64,000 nt of DNA from Bacteroidota bacterium (GTDB taxonomy: Bacteria; Bacteroidota; Bacteroidia; Bacteroidales; FEN-979). Made by a program: the position numbers and the translations under genes. Shown piece by piece: positions 32,103-40,828 of the stretch; the first letter of the stretch is position 1; each line of letters begins with the position of its first letter. The notes under the pieces were generated by a model. That model did not search any database. It saw nothing but the letters and a program-made list of their open reading frames with translations, and was not told the DNA's origin. The stretch spans positions 28,468 to 92,467 of the forward strand of contig JAPLDK010000068.1 of assembly GCA_026391775.1 (NCBI GenBank), written 5' to 3'.

Positions 32103-35100
32103 CTTGAACCGTCACGTATAAACACCCACCCCGTTCGGGTGCCAAGGTTTTTAATGGTCAGCACATAATAATAAGTCCCGTCGGGCAGGGGTTCGCCTTT
32201 ATCGTTGGTCCCATCCCATGAGGTTGTTTTGTTGTCGTAATGTTCAAACGATCTTACCATCACCCCCCAACGTGTAAAAAACTGAATGGAATTGTCCGGG
32301 TAAATTTCAATACAATCGATGATGAGTTTATCGTTGAGCCCGTCACCGTTAGGGGTAATCACATTGTGCACAAGAATGCAATCCTCAGTGGGAGGAGGCG
32401 GTGGCGGTAACTTTTTCATTTTAACCCTTAAACTGTCCCTACCACTGCATATGGAATGGAGATCTTTCACTGTAAGAATGAATGTTGTATCAGCCGTAAG
32501 AAGTTGTGTCTCAGGATTCGGATCTGCAGGATTAATGAGCAGGGATGAAGGCTCCCATGTGTAGGAGAAGTTCCCCGATCCACCCTGTACCGAGCTCGTG
32601 AGGAAGGTCGAACTGCTGTCGGGAATCAGTTGGTCAGGGCCGGCATAAACTTCCACACCGGTATAAACCCTTATTGTAAGCTGGCTGAACACTGCTGAAT
32701 CATTGCATGGCCCGCTACCGTTAACCTGCATTGTCAGGATCACTTCCCCACTCTCATCGATGAAAGGTGTATAAACGGGTTGCAGGGTTGTATCGCCTAC
32801 GATTGAGCCTTTACCATTATGGGTCCAATGAATATGTGTATAATCAGAGGCACGGGCATCAGTGACCACGAAAGGAGTTCCTCCGCAGATTACGCTTCCT
32901 GTCCCGGCCGAAGCAGTTGGGGCTTTAATGAATGTAATCAGCATAGAATCTTTGACTGCCTCACAAGGGGGTATTGGAGCAGCATTCAAGGTAAGTATAA
33001 TCCGGTCGGCCTGTATATCTTGTGTTGACGGGAAATACTGCGGATGGAGAATGTGAGTATCGCTGAACGTCCCGTTACCGCTGGTGGTCCATTGTAATGA
33101 ATTATAATTGAAGGCGGATGAGGTTGTGAGAGGATATGTGGTTCTCCCGCAAATCAAGGCATTCTCACCCGCATCGGCTGATGGCTTTGGAGTGTAATAA
33201 AGTGTCAGCTCCGAAGTGTCGTTAGGGCAGGGAGGGAATGCATATCCTATGAGAGTGATTATTATGGGGCCTGTTTCGGTTTGTGCCGGGGAATAAACCG
33301 GGTTGAGCATAGCGGGATCTGAAAAAGAGCCCTGGCCGCTGGTAGTCCATAGAAGGCTGCTGAAGTTATGAGCTGTAGCCTGTATAAGGGTAAAGGAAGA
33401 TCCCTGGCAAAGCGTATCGTCTGTGCCGGCAAAAACCAGCGCAGGTTCATTTATAATCAGGGTGAAAGGTGGTGAAGGTAATCCGGTTCCGCAGCGATTT
33501 ACTGCATGTACCATGATGGTGCCTGAGGCAGAGCCCTGAGGTACATTCACGGTGATAAAGTTGGTTCCTGAACCTGCAGTGATTACAAGGCCCGGGGGCA
33601 GCGTCCAGATATAAAATGCAGCATCCGGAATGGGTGCAACAGAGAACACTACCTGGACAGCCCCTATGCATAAGGGTGCAGGGCCGTCAATGGGTCCGGC
33701 AGGGCCGGGTGCTTTGCCAACAAAAACATGGAAGGATCCGGGCCTGGGAGGAACACATCCGTTAGGATTGGTAAAGGAAACGCTAACCGACTCAGTCCCC
33801 GGACCCGTCCAGCTTACAGCGATGGAATTTGTGCCCTGCCCCGAAATAATCTGCCCGCCCGCACTCACACTCCATTGGTAATTGAGCATTCCCGCCTGTG
33901 TTGTATAAACCTGTTCACCTGAAGCTTCACAAACATAAGCCGGGCCGTTTATCTCAGGAAAAGTCAGTGGTAATATGATTGCAATCACCGGTGTGCGGCT
34001 GGTACTATGACAATTGTCTATTGTATCCCTTGTCTCTGCATAATAGATAGTGGTTACACTAAGAAACGGGGTAACGAATGCCGGGCTACCCTGTAGCAGC
34101 AGATTGCCCCCTGTGATGCTGTCGTACCAGTCGACTGTAAGGCCGGGTGGCACCGTAGCTGAGAGTTCTACCGTACCTGGCCCGCATCGGGTTGAGTCAT
34201 GCCCGGTGGCTTCCGGAGGAGTAGTGGTAAATACAGCGGTAAACAAGGCCGTACTGGCGCTGCTGTACCACCAGGTATTTATCATTTTATCATGGCAATC
34301 GGCCTGGTTCAGGCCCCAGGGATGGCAACCGGGATATCCCGGGATTGACCCCGGTGTACAACCTGTAAAATTTGTTGTTTGCGGGGCCACCGGGCACAAG
34401 GAACCAGTTGTTGTGAGCTGTGAATCGTCCCAGTAAGTCATAGGTACTATCATTGAAGATCCCCCGGGCCTTACAAGTGAAATCTGGTATCCATCCGGAT
34501 TTCTTTCCTGGTCCCAAATAGGCAGGTTGGTCAGGCCGTTGACATAGTTTAGCTGGACTGTGATGAGAGTGCCATTGGGAACGGGATTTCCCAGTCCGTC
34601 CAGACCGTTCCAGGGAATATCATTTGTACCGTTAAGGACGGGAGAATAAAAATCTATCGTTGTTGCCGGGGCACCATAAGGAAACGTGAGGGTAGTTTCA
34701 AGAACGCCGGCTTTGTTGACACTAACAACTATCTGCTTGTACCTGCTGCAAGGGGAATAGGCAGGATCGGGTATCATATACGGATTTCCGGTTATCTGGC
34801 CATATCCACCGCTGGGATAAGCAATGGAATCGGGATTGTTCAGGAATACTTTGTATTGAGCAATTCCCGTGAATGTGTTGGACGTATTGATATTTATCGA
34901 ACGCCGGTCGGTATTGAAAATTCCTGAATTCAGGCAGCCATATGGGTTGCAGAAGATGGTGACGGCTCCAACATGCGCATTGCTGAAAGCCAGCTTTGTG
35001 ACTATCCTGTCATCCGAATAAACGAAAAATTTCCCATTGAATGGCTGAAACACAAAATTTCCGAGATCAGCATATAGCTGCCAGGATTTAGACCAGACTC

Positions 35101-35647
35101 TTCCGTTAATTGTATCTGTTTGGACCGGGGGACTGTGTTGGCCCGAGACTACCTGGAAATCCCAGTAATCAATAGTCAGGCCGTAAGATGGCGGATTTAT
35201 GATTTCAAAATAATAGTCTCCTGTATCGGCTATACTTGTCACTTGGTATGAAAGAGGAATATACCCGCTGCTTTGAGGAAACGGGCCAATCATCGCCTGC
35301 CTGAAGTACCTGATGTAACCTGTTTGTCCTGTGGCATAGGGGCAAATGCCTGTAAGGGCAATAGTCCCGTTTGGTTTTTTAAGGTTGAATGTAAATCCCC
35401 CGGGAGCTTTAAGCCCGAAAAGAATGGTTTCCCCTGTATTGGAAATATGGATATTCAGGCGGTAATTGGAAGGGCAGTTAATACAAGCAAATTTAGTGTA
35501 CCAGGCTCCGTTATCAAGATAAAGTCCGGAAGCTGATACTGTAGAATCAGGCATAAGTTGTTTAACCCCTTCCGGTAATCCAAACATTGGAACAAACAGG
35601 AAGGAAAAAAATAACAGGAATATCCGGTGGGGTTCAGGTTTTCTAAT
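32099..35647 (-). CDS. Large T9SS type B sorting-domain (gliding-motility C-terminal) protein
   Basis: About 1180 residues. Repeated immunoglobulin/PKD-like domains run through the middle (GTNSIAVSWTGPGTESVSVSFTNPNGC, repeated SGQGSFSDPAMLNPVYSP-type blocks), and the C-terminus is VHNVITPNGDGLNDKLII ... RWGVMVR ... WDGTNDKGEPLPDGTYYYVL, the type B (gliding-motility-associated) sorting domain. The nearest ATG (35587) removes most of the signal peptide, but 20 in-frame codons upstream encode RIFLLFFSFLFVPMFG, a clear signal core, and begin at ATT (35645-35647) after a stop. The start is therefore likely this non-standard codon. First gene of the operon with SprF-like, PorE-like and regulator genes. 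Confidence 0.82.
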   Translation of the reverse strand: MRKPEPHRIFLLFFSFLFVPMFGLPEGVKQLMPDSTVSASGLYLDNGAWYTKFACINCPSNYRLNIHISNTGETILFGLKAPGGFTFNLKKPNGTIALTGICPYATGQTGYIRYFRQAMIGPFPQSSGYIPLSYQVTSIADTGDYYFEIINPPSYGLTIDYWDFQVVSGQHSPPVQTDTINGRVWSKSWQLYADLGNFVFQPFNGKFFVYSDDRIVTKLAFSNAHVGAVTIFCNPYGCLNSGIFNTDRRSININTSNTFTGIAQYKVFLNNPDSIAYPSGGYGQITGNPYMIPDPAYSPCSRYKQIVVSVNKAGVLETTLTFPYGAPATTIDFYSPVLNGTNDIPWNGLDGLGNPVPNGTLITVQLNYVNGLTNLPIWDQERNPDGYQISLVRPGGSSMIVPMTYWDDSQLTTTGSLCPVAPQTTNFTGCTPGSIPGYPGCHPWGLNQADCHDKMINTWWYSSASTALFTAVFTTTPPEATGHDSTRCGPGTVELSATVPPGLTVDWYDSITGGNLLLQGSPAFVTPFLSVTTIYYAETRDTIDNCHSTSRTPVIAIILPLTFPEINGPAYVCEASGEQVYTTQAGMLNYQWSVSAGGQIISGQGTNSIAVSWTGPGTESVSVSFTNPNGCVPPRPGSFHVFVGKAPGPAGPIDGPAPLCIGAVQVVFSVAPIPDAAFYIWTLPPGLVITAGSGTNFITVNVPQGSASGTIMVHAVNRCGTGLPSPPFTLIINEPALVFAGTDDTLCQGSSFTLIQATAHNFSSLLWTTSGQGSFSDPAMLNPVYSPAQTETGPIIITLIGYAFPPCPNDTSELTLYYTPKPSADAGENALICGRTTYPLTTSSAFNYNSLQWTTSGNGTFSDTHILHPQYFPSTQDIQADRIILTLNAAPIPPCEAVKDSMLITFIKAPTASAGTGSVICGGTPFVVTDARASDYTHIHWTHNGKGSIVGDTTLQPVYTPFIDESGEVILTMQVNGSGPCNDSAVFSQLTIRVYTGVEVYAGPDQLIPDSSSTFLTSSVQGGSGNFSYTWEPSSLLINPADPNPETQLLTADTTFILTVKDLHSICSGRDSLRVKMKKLPPPPPPTEDCILVHNVITPNGDGLNDKLIIDCIEIYPDNSIQFFTRWGVMVRSFEHYDNKTTSWDGTNDKGEPLPDGTYYYVLTIKNLGTRTGWVFIRDGSR

Positions 35648-35742
35648 TTATTTCAGGTATTGATGGCGATTAACAAAGTTAAGTTTTTCTATTCAGAAAG
35701 GATGAATTTTTTGCACCTTTGCAGCTCTAATAAAGAAATGCC

Positions 35743-36999
35743 ATGCAATCCTCAATCATTTTCAGACTGTTTCTGTGCCTTGCACTGTTCCTGTTGATCT
35801 GTAATGCCGGTAACTCCCAGTCCGTTTCCCAATGGAGGGGCGCCGATCGTAAAGGAGTTTATCATGAAACTTCTGTACAGAATTTCTGGCCGCCGGAAGG
35901 CCCGGTTATGGCCTGGGTTAATGGGGAGATAGGGAACGGCTTCGGCTCTCCTGTTTTTCATGAAAACCAGATTTTCCTGGCAGGTGAGATCGATTCTACA
36001 GCTTATCTTTTTGCACTTGACTTAAAAGGCAATATCCTCTGGAAAACCGCATTTGAAAAGGAATGGACCAGGAGTTTTCCAGGTTCGCGCATGACCCCGA
36101 CAATTCATGAGGGATTGATCTATGTGAGTTCCGGAATGGGAAACCTGGCATGTGTCGAGATGAAAACAGGAGTTCTGAAATGGCTTGTCAAACGAACAGA
36201 TCTCCATGGGGTTATCCCCATGCACGGACATTCCGAGTCACCTCTTATTGAAGGGGAAATGGTTTTCTTTATGCCGGGAGGAAAAGACACCAATGTTGTT
36301 GCCCTGAACCGGTTCACGGGTAAGATCATTTGGATTTGTAAAGGAAGGGGAGAACGGCCCGCTTATAACTCACCCCTGCTTGTAAAATTTGGTGAGCGGT
36401 CTATACTTGTAGTGTTTTCTGCCTATTCCCTTCTCGGGATAGATGCCAAAACCGGGGAATTGCTCTGGGTCCAAGAGCAAATAAATACACCGGTTGCCGA
36501 CAGAAAACCGGGTAACGGAGATACTCACTGCAATACCGTATGGTATGAAGACGGTTTCATTTATTATATTGCAGGCGATGGGAACGGGGCTGTGAAGCTG
36601 GCCCTTGAGGAAAAAGGTAAATCGGTACGGCAGGTTTGGAGAAATTCCTCGGTGGATAATTATATGGGAGGCTTCATCATCGCGGGAGAAAAAATCTATA
36701 CCTGTTCCGACAGCCATAAGTCGCTGTTCTGCCTGGATACCAAAACAGGAATTATCCTGGATTCCCTGAAATGCGGCACAGGGAATATCATTTCCGATGG
36801 AAAATTCCTGTATTACTACAACCAGAAGGGTGATATCCATCTCATCAATCCGGACAAGGGTAAAATGGAAATTGTAAGCTATTTCAGGGTTCCCAAAGGG
36901 ACTAAGGAACATTTCTCACATCCTGTGATTGAAAAGGGAATTCTCTATATCAGGCATGGGAAAGCGCTGATGGCATACAAACTCTCCATAACGGAATAA
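35743..36999 (+). CDS. PQQ-binding-like beta-propeller protein, exported
   Basis: 418 residues with a signal peptide ending CNAGNSQS. The body repeats blades of the PQQ type: YLFALDLKGNILWKTAFEKEW, LACVEMKTGVLKWLVKRTDL, VVALNRFTGKIIWICKGRGE, LLGIDAKTGELLWVQEQ, LFCLDTKTGIILDSLKCG. The repeats resemble quinoprotein dehydrogenases or BamB. The opening SQWRGADRKGVYHET matches the frequent 'WRGPxRDG' start of secreted PQQ-like proteins in Bacteroidota and Planctomycetes. No clear quinone-binding residues or haem motif are seen, so catalytic function is uncertain. Confidence 0.83.
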   Translation: MQSSIIFRLFLCLALFLLICNAGNSQSVSQWRGADRKGVYHETSVQNFWPPEGPVMAWVNGEIGNGFGSPVFHENQIFLAGEIDSTAYLFALDLKGNILWKTAFEKEWTRSFPGSRMTPTIHEGLIYVSSGMGNLACVEMKTGVLKWLVKRTDLHGVIPMHGHSESPLIEGEMVFFMPGGKDTNVVALNRFTGKIIWICKGRGERPAYNSPLLVKFGERSILVVFSAYSLLGIDAKTGELLWVQEQINTPVADRKPGNGDTHCNTVWYEDGFIYYIAGDGNGAVKLALEEKGKSVRQVWRNSSVDNYMGGFIIAGEKIYTCSDSHKSLFCLDTKTGIILDSLKCGTGNIISDGKFLYYYNQKGDIHLINPDKGKMEIVSYFRVPKGTKEHFSHPVIEKGILYIRHGKALMAYKLSITE

Positions 37000-37008
37000 G
37001 GGTAATGT

Positions 37009-37413
37009 TCATCTCATAATGAATGGCACTATCGATGCGATCAGCCCCGTACATACTACAACCATGAGGAAAAGGTTATACCTCACGTTATAGTTTGCAA
37101 GCAGGGACTCATCGTAATATTTGGAAATATTCTGGTCCTTGTACATCGCGAGAAGCCCGTTCGTAAGTTTTACCCTGGTTTGCCTGCCTTTTAACAAGCC
37201 GATGACCACAACCAGGTTCACAACAACAATCAGTACAACAAAAATGAACATCACCATAAGTGCTGATTGTTCCGTGCGCGATTTTTCAATCATTCCGGAA
37301 TTAACGGCAAGAGTTATCATGTTCAGGATTATAGAGGTCAGAATAAATATCGTATCAGTCTTCGTATTCTGTTCCAGTTCCTTTGTAATGTGATTATGCA
37401 AATGTTCTAACAT
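37009..37413 (-). CDS. Small membrane protein, about three transmembrane helices
   Basis: 134 residues from an ATG at 37413 (the frame is open to 37479, but the upstream part is less likely). A charged start (MLEHLHNHITKELEQNTKTD) precedes three transmembrane helices: IFILTSIILNMITLAVNSG, ALMVMFIFVVLIVVVNLVVVI and LFLMVVVCTGLIASIVPFI. Helix-loop spacing loosely recalls small DUF5706-type membrane proteins, but this is not established. Convergent with the propeller gene. Function unknown. Confidence 0.6.
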   Translation of the reverse strand: MLEHLHNHITKELEQNTKTDTIFILTSIILNMITLAVNSGMIEKSRTEQSALMVMFIFVVLIVVVNLVVVIGLLKGRQTRVKLTNGLLAMYKDQNISKYYDESLLANYNVRYNLFLMVVVCTGLIASIVPFIMR

Positions 37414-37520
37414 GGTTTTTGGTTTTAAGGGTTTGTGACAAAAATAATAAGCAGCGAATTGGGAAGCAATTATGAGCACACAATTATAATTAACAATTGG
37501 TGCGAATAAATTTGTGTCAT

Positions 37521-38438
37521 TTATTCTTTAATCATTTTCTGCTGCCAGGGTTCTCGTTCGTCAGAGGTTTTCAAAATATATACACCTTTTGGCAAAGAAC
37601 TGATGTCAACATCATTCGTGCCCTTAGTCAAAATCTGTTCCATTACCAAATATCCAAAAAGATTATAAACAAAAAGTTTAATATCAAGATTTTCAGCACA
37701 TTCTATGAAAACTCTGTTAGTGGATGGATTTGGATATAGTTTAAAGTTTCCCGGAGAATTAATATCTTTCATCCCATAGGCAAGATCCTTCACGCAGCGT
37801 ACGCTAAAACCGTATTTTTTGGTGCCGGGATTATGGTCAACACCGGCATATAAGTACCACATGTATGTGCTCCACGCATTTGACCCGCTTACCGTAGATG
37901 TCCACCAAAGACCATTTTCAGTTATGGTCCGGAAATTATTATTGATCGGGTCACGCATACCTCCAGGGAGGCCGGTAAAGCTGGTACTATTTGTTGCCCC
38001 GGTATTCGGACTGATCCAGTGCAGAGTGCCTGCTTCTTTCATTTCACCACCGGCAACGCCCGAACCTCCCAGATATGCTTCTGCCGTTTGCCATTCATCA
38101 TTCGCAGGTACCTTCCAGCCAGAAGGGCAAAGATTGTTGGCATCATTCACTGCATACCAATTGTACAATGGGCCGTAAACAGAATCATTTGCAAGGGAAT
38201 CGTTGGTATAATAGCACCTTGCACCTGTCAACAGGGCAGCCCATGCTGTGTTAGCAGTCACATTTGGTATTGGGACTCCATTATTGTAATGAGTTACTTT
38301 CAGGTTTTCCTTTAGCCATGCCTGGGTCCCAATCATTACGGTATCATACACATTGCCGTCATAATCGGTCACGGTTTGGGCCTGATTTTTAAATGTTAAA
38401 AATGCAAGTCCTATTATTAGGAATACTAATTTTTTCAT
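37521..38438 (-). CDS. FISUMP-domain protein with T9SS sorting domain
   Basis: 305 residues from ATG 38438 (the frame is open to 38483, but MKKLVFLIIGLAFL with AGATT upstream is the natural start). Signal peptide, then the FISUMP domain: TVTDYDGNVYDTVMIG, WLKENLKVTHYNNG, YGPLYNWYAV, SGWKVPANDEW, FTGLPGGMRD and FSVRCVKDL. It ends with a type A T9SS sorting domain (NFKLYPNPSTNRVFIEC ... GVYILKTSDE). It should be exported to the cell surface. The cassette D protein (5737-6453) shares the same FISUMP domain but is a lipoprotein. Confidence 0.88.
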   Translation of the reverse strand: MKKLVFLIIGLAFLTFKNQAQTVTDYDGNVYDTVMIGTQAWLKENLKVTHYNNGVPIPNVTANTAWAALLTGARCYYTNDSLANDSVYGPLYNWYAVNDANNLCPSGWKVPANDEWQTAEAYLGGSGVAGGEMKEAGTLHWISPNTGATNSTSFTGLPGGMRDPINNNFRTITENGLWWTSTVSGSNAWSTYMWYLYAGVDHNPGTKKYGFSVRCVKDLAYGMKDINSPGNFKLYPNPSTNRVFIECAENLDIKLFVYNLFGYLVMEQILTKGTNDVDISSLPKGVYILKTSDEREPWQQKMIKE

Positions 38439-38469
38439 AATCTCAAGTTTTTTATATTTATGGAAGTCA

Positions 38470-39051
38470 CTATTTTTTACCAAACATCTTGCAGTAACCG
38501 TCTAACATATCTGTTTCTATTCCCATTTCGTCAATCGGGACCGGTGCCTGTTTGGCAATTTCACTGGCCATTTTATCGATATTTTCCTTGGGCTGGAAAA
38601 GCGCTGCTACCTGGTTAGTAAGGTCAATGACCTCAAACGAAGGGTCGCTGTAATTGAGTTCCCATTTGCTTACTATTACACTTACGCCTGCAGTTTTTGC
38701 CAGTCCGGGAAGCTTAACCTTAATAATTTCCATGAAAGATGACACGGATCCGTTGCTGAAGACCATTAGGTGCAGCAGGTGCTGGAAAGACATCGCCTCA
38801 ACGGCAAGTTCTTTTATCCTGGCAGTGTCATGGGATTTCTGTGCAGAATCGTTCTGCTGTTTCCATTTCATCATATGCTGTTTCAAGAGGTCAGTCCTTG
38901 ACCAGGCAAAAATCACTGTCCTGGAATCATAAGTCCCGATCTTCAGGGCTGGTGATTTTTTCTGGGCCAGGGCCGGAGACGAAATCAATGCCGTTAATAT
39001 TAAAATGAATATAACTGCTGCTGACAGAATTGATTTGTTGTTAGTTCTCAT
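38470..39051 (-). CDS. Exported OmpH/Skp-like protein, tentative
   Basis: 193 residues. Signal peptide ending SSPALAQK. The mature protein begins ALKIGTYDSRTVIFAW, has a helical middle with charged heptads (KQHMMKWKQQNDSAQKSHDTARIKEL) and ends with GVSVIVSKWELNYSDPSFEVIDLTNQVAALF. The pattern of a short strand, a long helix pair and a closing strand resembles OmpH/Skp periplasmic chaperones, though similarity is weak. Function unproven. It has the same orientation as the FISUMP gene, 31 bp upstream of its start. Confidence 0.5.
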   Translation of the reverse strand: MRTNNKSILSAAVIFILILTALISSPALAQKKSPALKIGTYDSRTVIFAWSRTDLLKQHMMKWKQQNDSAQKSHDTARIKELAVEAMSFQHLLHLMVFSNGSVSSFMEIIKVKLPGLAKTAGVSVIVSKWELNYSDPSFEVIDLTNQVAALFQPKENIDKMASEIAKQAPVPIDEMGIETDMLDGYCKMFGKK

Positions 39052-39253
39052 TGTTTGTTCCTCCTTTTTATTGATTGTTGATTTTGCTTCAGGTAATTCT
39101 TTTTCTTACTTTTGGTTTGACATTACCCGGCGGGTATTTTTACATGGCGAAATTATACCCGGTTTTCAGGATGCATTAGGAATACGCTTGTAAAATAATT
39201 GTAAATAGTTTTACAAGAGTTTTGCATACAATAACTTATAAAACAGAAGAACT

Positions 39254-40225
39254 TTGTCCCGGAAAGATCAGAGATATTTTGAAGAGCTGAAAAAAAAGAT
39301 TGTAGCCATGATGCAGCAGTCATATCCGGGTATAAATCCGTCAATTTCGAAATGGAAGGGACAGGAAATAACTGATTTCCAGGAAGAACTGCTTACCAGT
39401 GTGAATGCCCACATCAGCGAAAAGTGGTTCTACACCCATATGAAGTCAGTAAGTAAATCCTTACCCAGAATTGATGTTTTAAACCTGTTGAGCAAGTATG
39501 CCGGGTATGCAAACTGGGATGATTTTGTGTTTAAGAACCAGGATCTTATACAGGCTTCTTCCGAATCAATCCTTACCAAGGCTGCAAACCCGGGGACGGG
39601 CAATGAGCATCCGAACAGGTACTTTATCTTCGTTCCCCTGGCTGTCCTGTTCATAGTTTTAATTTTCGCCGGTGTTTTTAAACTTTTTAATGCCAGGGAG
39701 TACCGGTTTTGTTTTTACGATGCCGACACCAGGGAGCCCATAACCAATTCAAAAATTGAGGTAAAGATCCTGCTGGAGGGTGAATCCCCGGTTACAAGCT
39801 ATTGCAGTTCAAACGGATGTTTCTTACTTAAAACAGATAAAAGCCTGGTGAAAATGGTCGTTTCCGCACCATATTACCAGACTGATACCATCAGGCGGGT
39901 CGTAAAAAAGCTACAACCGAATGAGATAATAAGCCTTCATGCCAACGATTATGCGCTTATGATTCATTATTTTTCACAGATGAAGGTGGCTGACTGGGGG
40001 AAACGTAGGGCCCGCCTGGAGAACATGATTGACGAAGGGGCGATGATCTACGAGGTATACAGCGAGAAGAACGCAGCAAGTGGGATGGAACTCCTGAACA
40101 AACAGGAATTTATAGATAAACTGACCATGCCATCAGGCAGCCTTAAAAATATAGAAATACTGGATACCAAGTTTCGGGACGGGAAGATCATTGTATTACG
40201 ATTCAGAGTGAAACTACCCTCATGA
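39254..40225 (+). CDS. Membrane-anchored protein of unknown function
   Basis: 323 residues. The first codon is probably TTG at 39254. Residues 1-110 are a helical cytoplasmic domain (QRYFEELKKKIVAMMQQSYPG, NLLSKYAGYANWDDFVFKN), of a type I have seen in other Bacteroidota membrane proteins. One transmembrane helix (about 121-142, IFVPLAVLFIVLIFAGVFKLF) follows, and then an extracytoplasmic domain with beta-sandwich-like sequence (YRFCFYDADTREPITNSKIEV) to about 320. Overlaps the next gene by 4 bp. Likely a signalling or envelope sensor; inference. Confidence 0.55.
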   Translation: MSRKDQRYFEELKKKIVAMMQQSYPGINPSISKWKGQEITDFQEELLTSVNAHISEKWFYTHMKSVSKSLPRIDVLNLLSKYAGYANWDDFVFKNQDLIQASSESILTKAANPGTGNEHPNRYFIFVPLAVLFIVLIFAGVFKLFNAREYRFCFYDADTREPITNSKIEVKILLEGESPVTSYCSSNGCFLLKTDKSLVKMVVSAPYYQTDTIRRVVKKLQPNEIISLHANDYALMIHYFSQMKVADWGKRRARLENMIDEGAMIYEVYSEKNAASGMELLNKQEFIDKLTMPSGSLKNIEILDTKFRDGKIIVLRFRVKLPS

Positions 40226-40785
40226 GAAGGATTTTCAAAATATTGGTTGTTATTCTCGTTTACTTTATTGCAAGCGCAAAGAGCTGTGATGACCAGGAGC
40301 AGAATACCAGAGAGAGCGAGCAGCAGGAGGCAACTAAAGCCAGGGACAGCATTGTTTCTGTATTTGAGAAGGAAAACCTGAGCCCCTCAGCGCTAAGAGC
40401 ATTTGAAGTCACAGCCGGTCTTAAGCTGAACGATCTTTCCGATTACCTGAAGATCATGAACGACAGCACTGCGGGCAAGGCATTTAAAGATAAGGCAGGT
40501 GAAATGGCGGAAGCCCTTTTCATTCCCGGGACAAAGGCCCCGGCAGATCTTGCAGGAGTTGTTTTTGATTCAATCAGGGTTTCCCGGGCCCTGAACCGAG
40601 TCAGTGACAGTGTTTATTCGGGGCAATTAAGTTTTGCAGTTACCCTCTCTCATTCCATCAAAGCTAAGGGAAACATTCACCGGGTTGAGACCAGAATTGT
40701 CGATATCTTTACATTAAAACAGGAGAAAGCTTTCGGCAAGGAAAAGATTAAAGTCTGGAAAGTCTTTTTAGGGGACATCAAATAG
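40222..40785 (+). CDS. Exported lipoprotein of unknown function
   Basis: 187 residues. SPII-like signal MRRIFKILVVILVYFIASAKSC with Cys22, then a helix-rich charged region (EQNTRESEQQEATKARDSIVSV) and a beta-rich C-terminal part. The start overlaps the upstream gene by four bases (ATGA), so the two are coupled and their products may interact: a one-helix membrane protein plus a lipoprotein. No domain recognised. Confidence 0.6.
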   Translation: MRRIFKILVVILVYFIASAKSCDDQEQNTRESEQQEATKARDSIVSVFEKENLSPSALRAFEVTAGLKLNDLSDYLKIMNDSTAGKAFKDKAGEMAEALFIPGTKAPADLAGVVFDSIRVSRALNRVSDSVYSGQLSFAVTLSHSIKAKGNIHRVETRIVDIFTLKQEKAFGKEKIKVWKVFLGDIK

Positions 40786-40828
40786 CCAGTTCCCGCTAGC
40801 TTCAGCAATCCATTGCACGGGAAATGGA

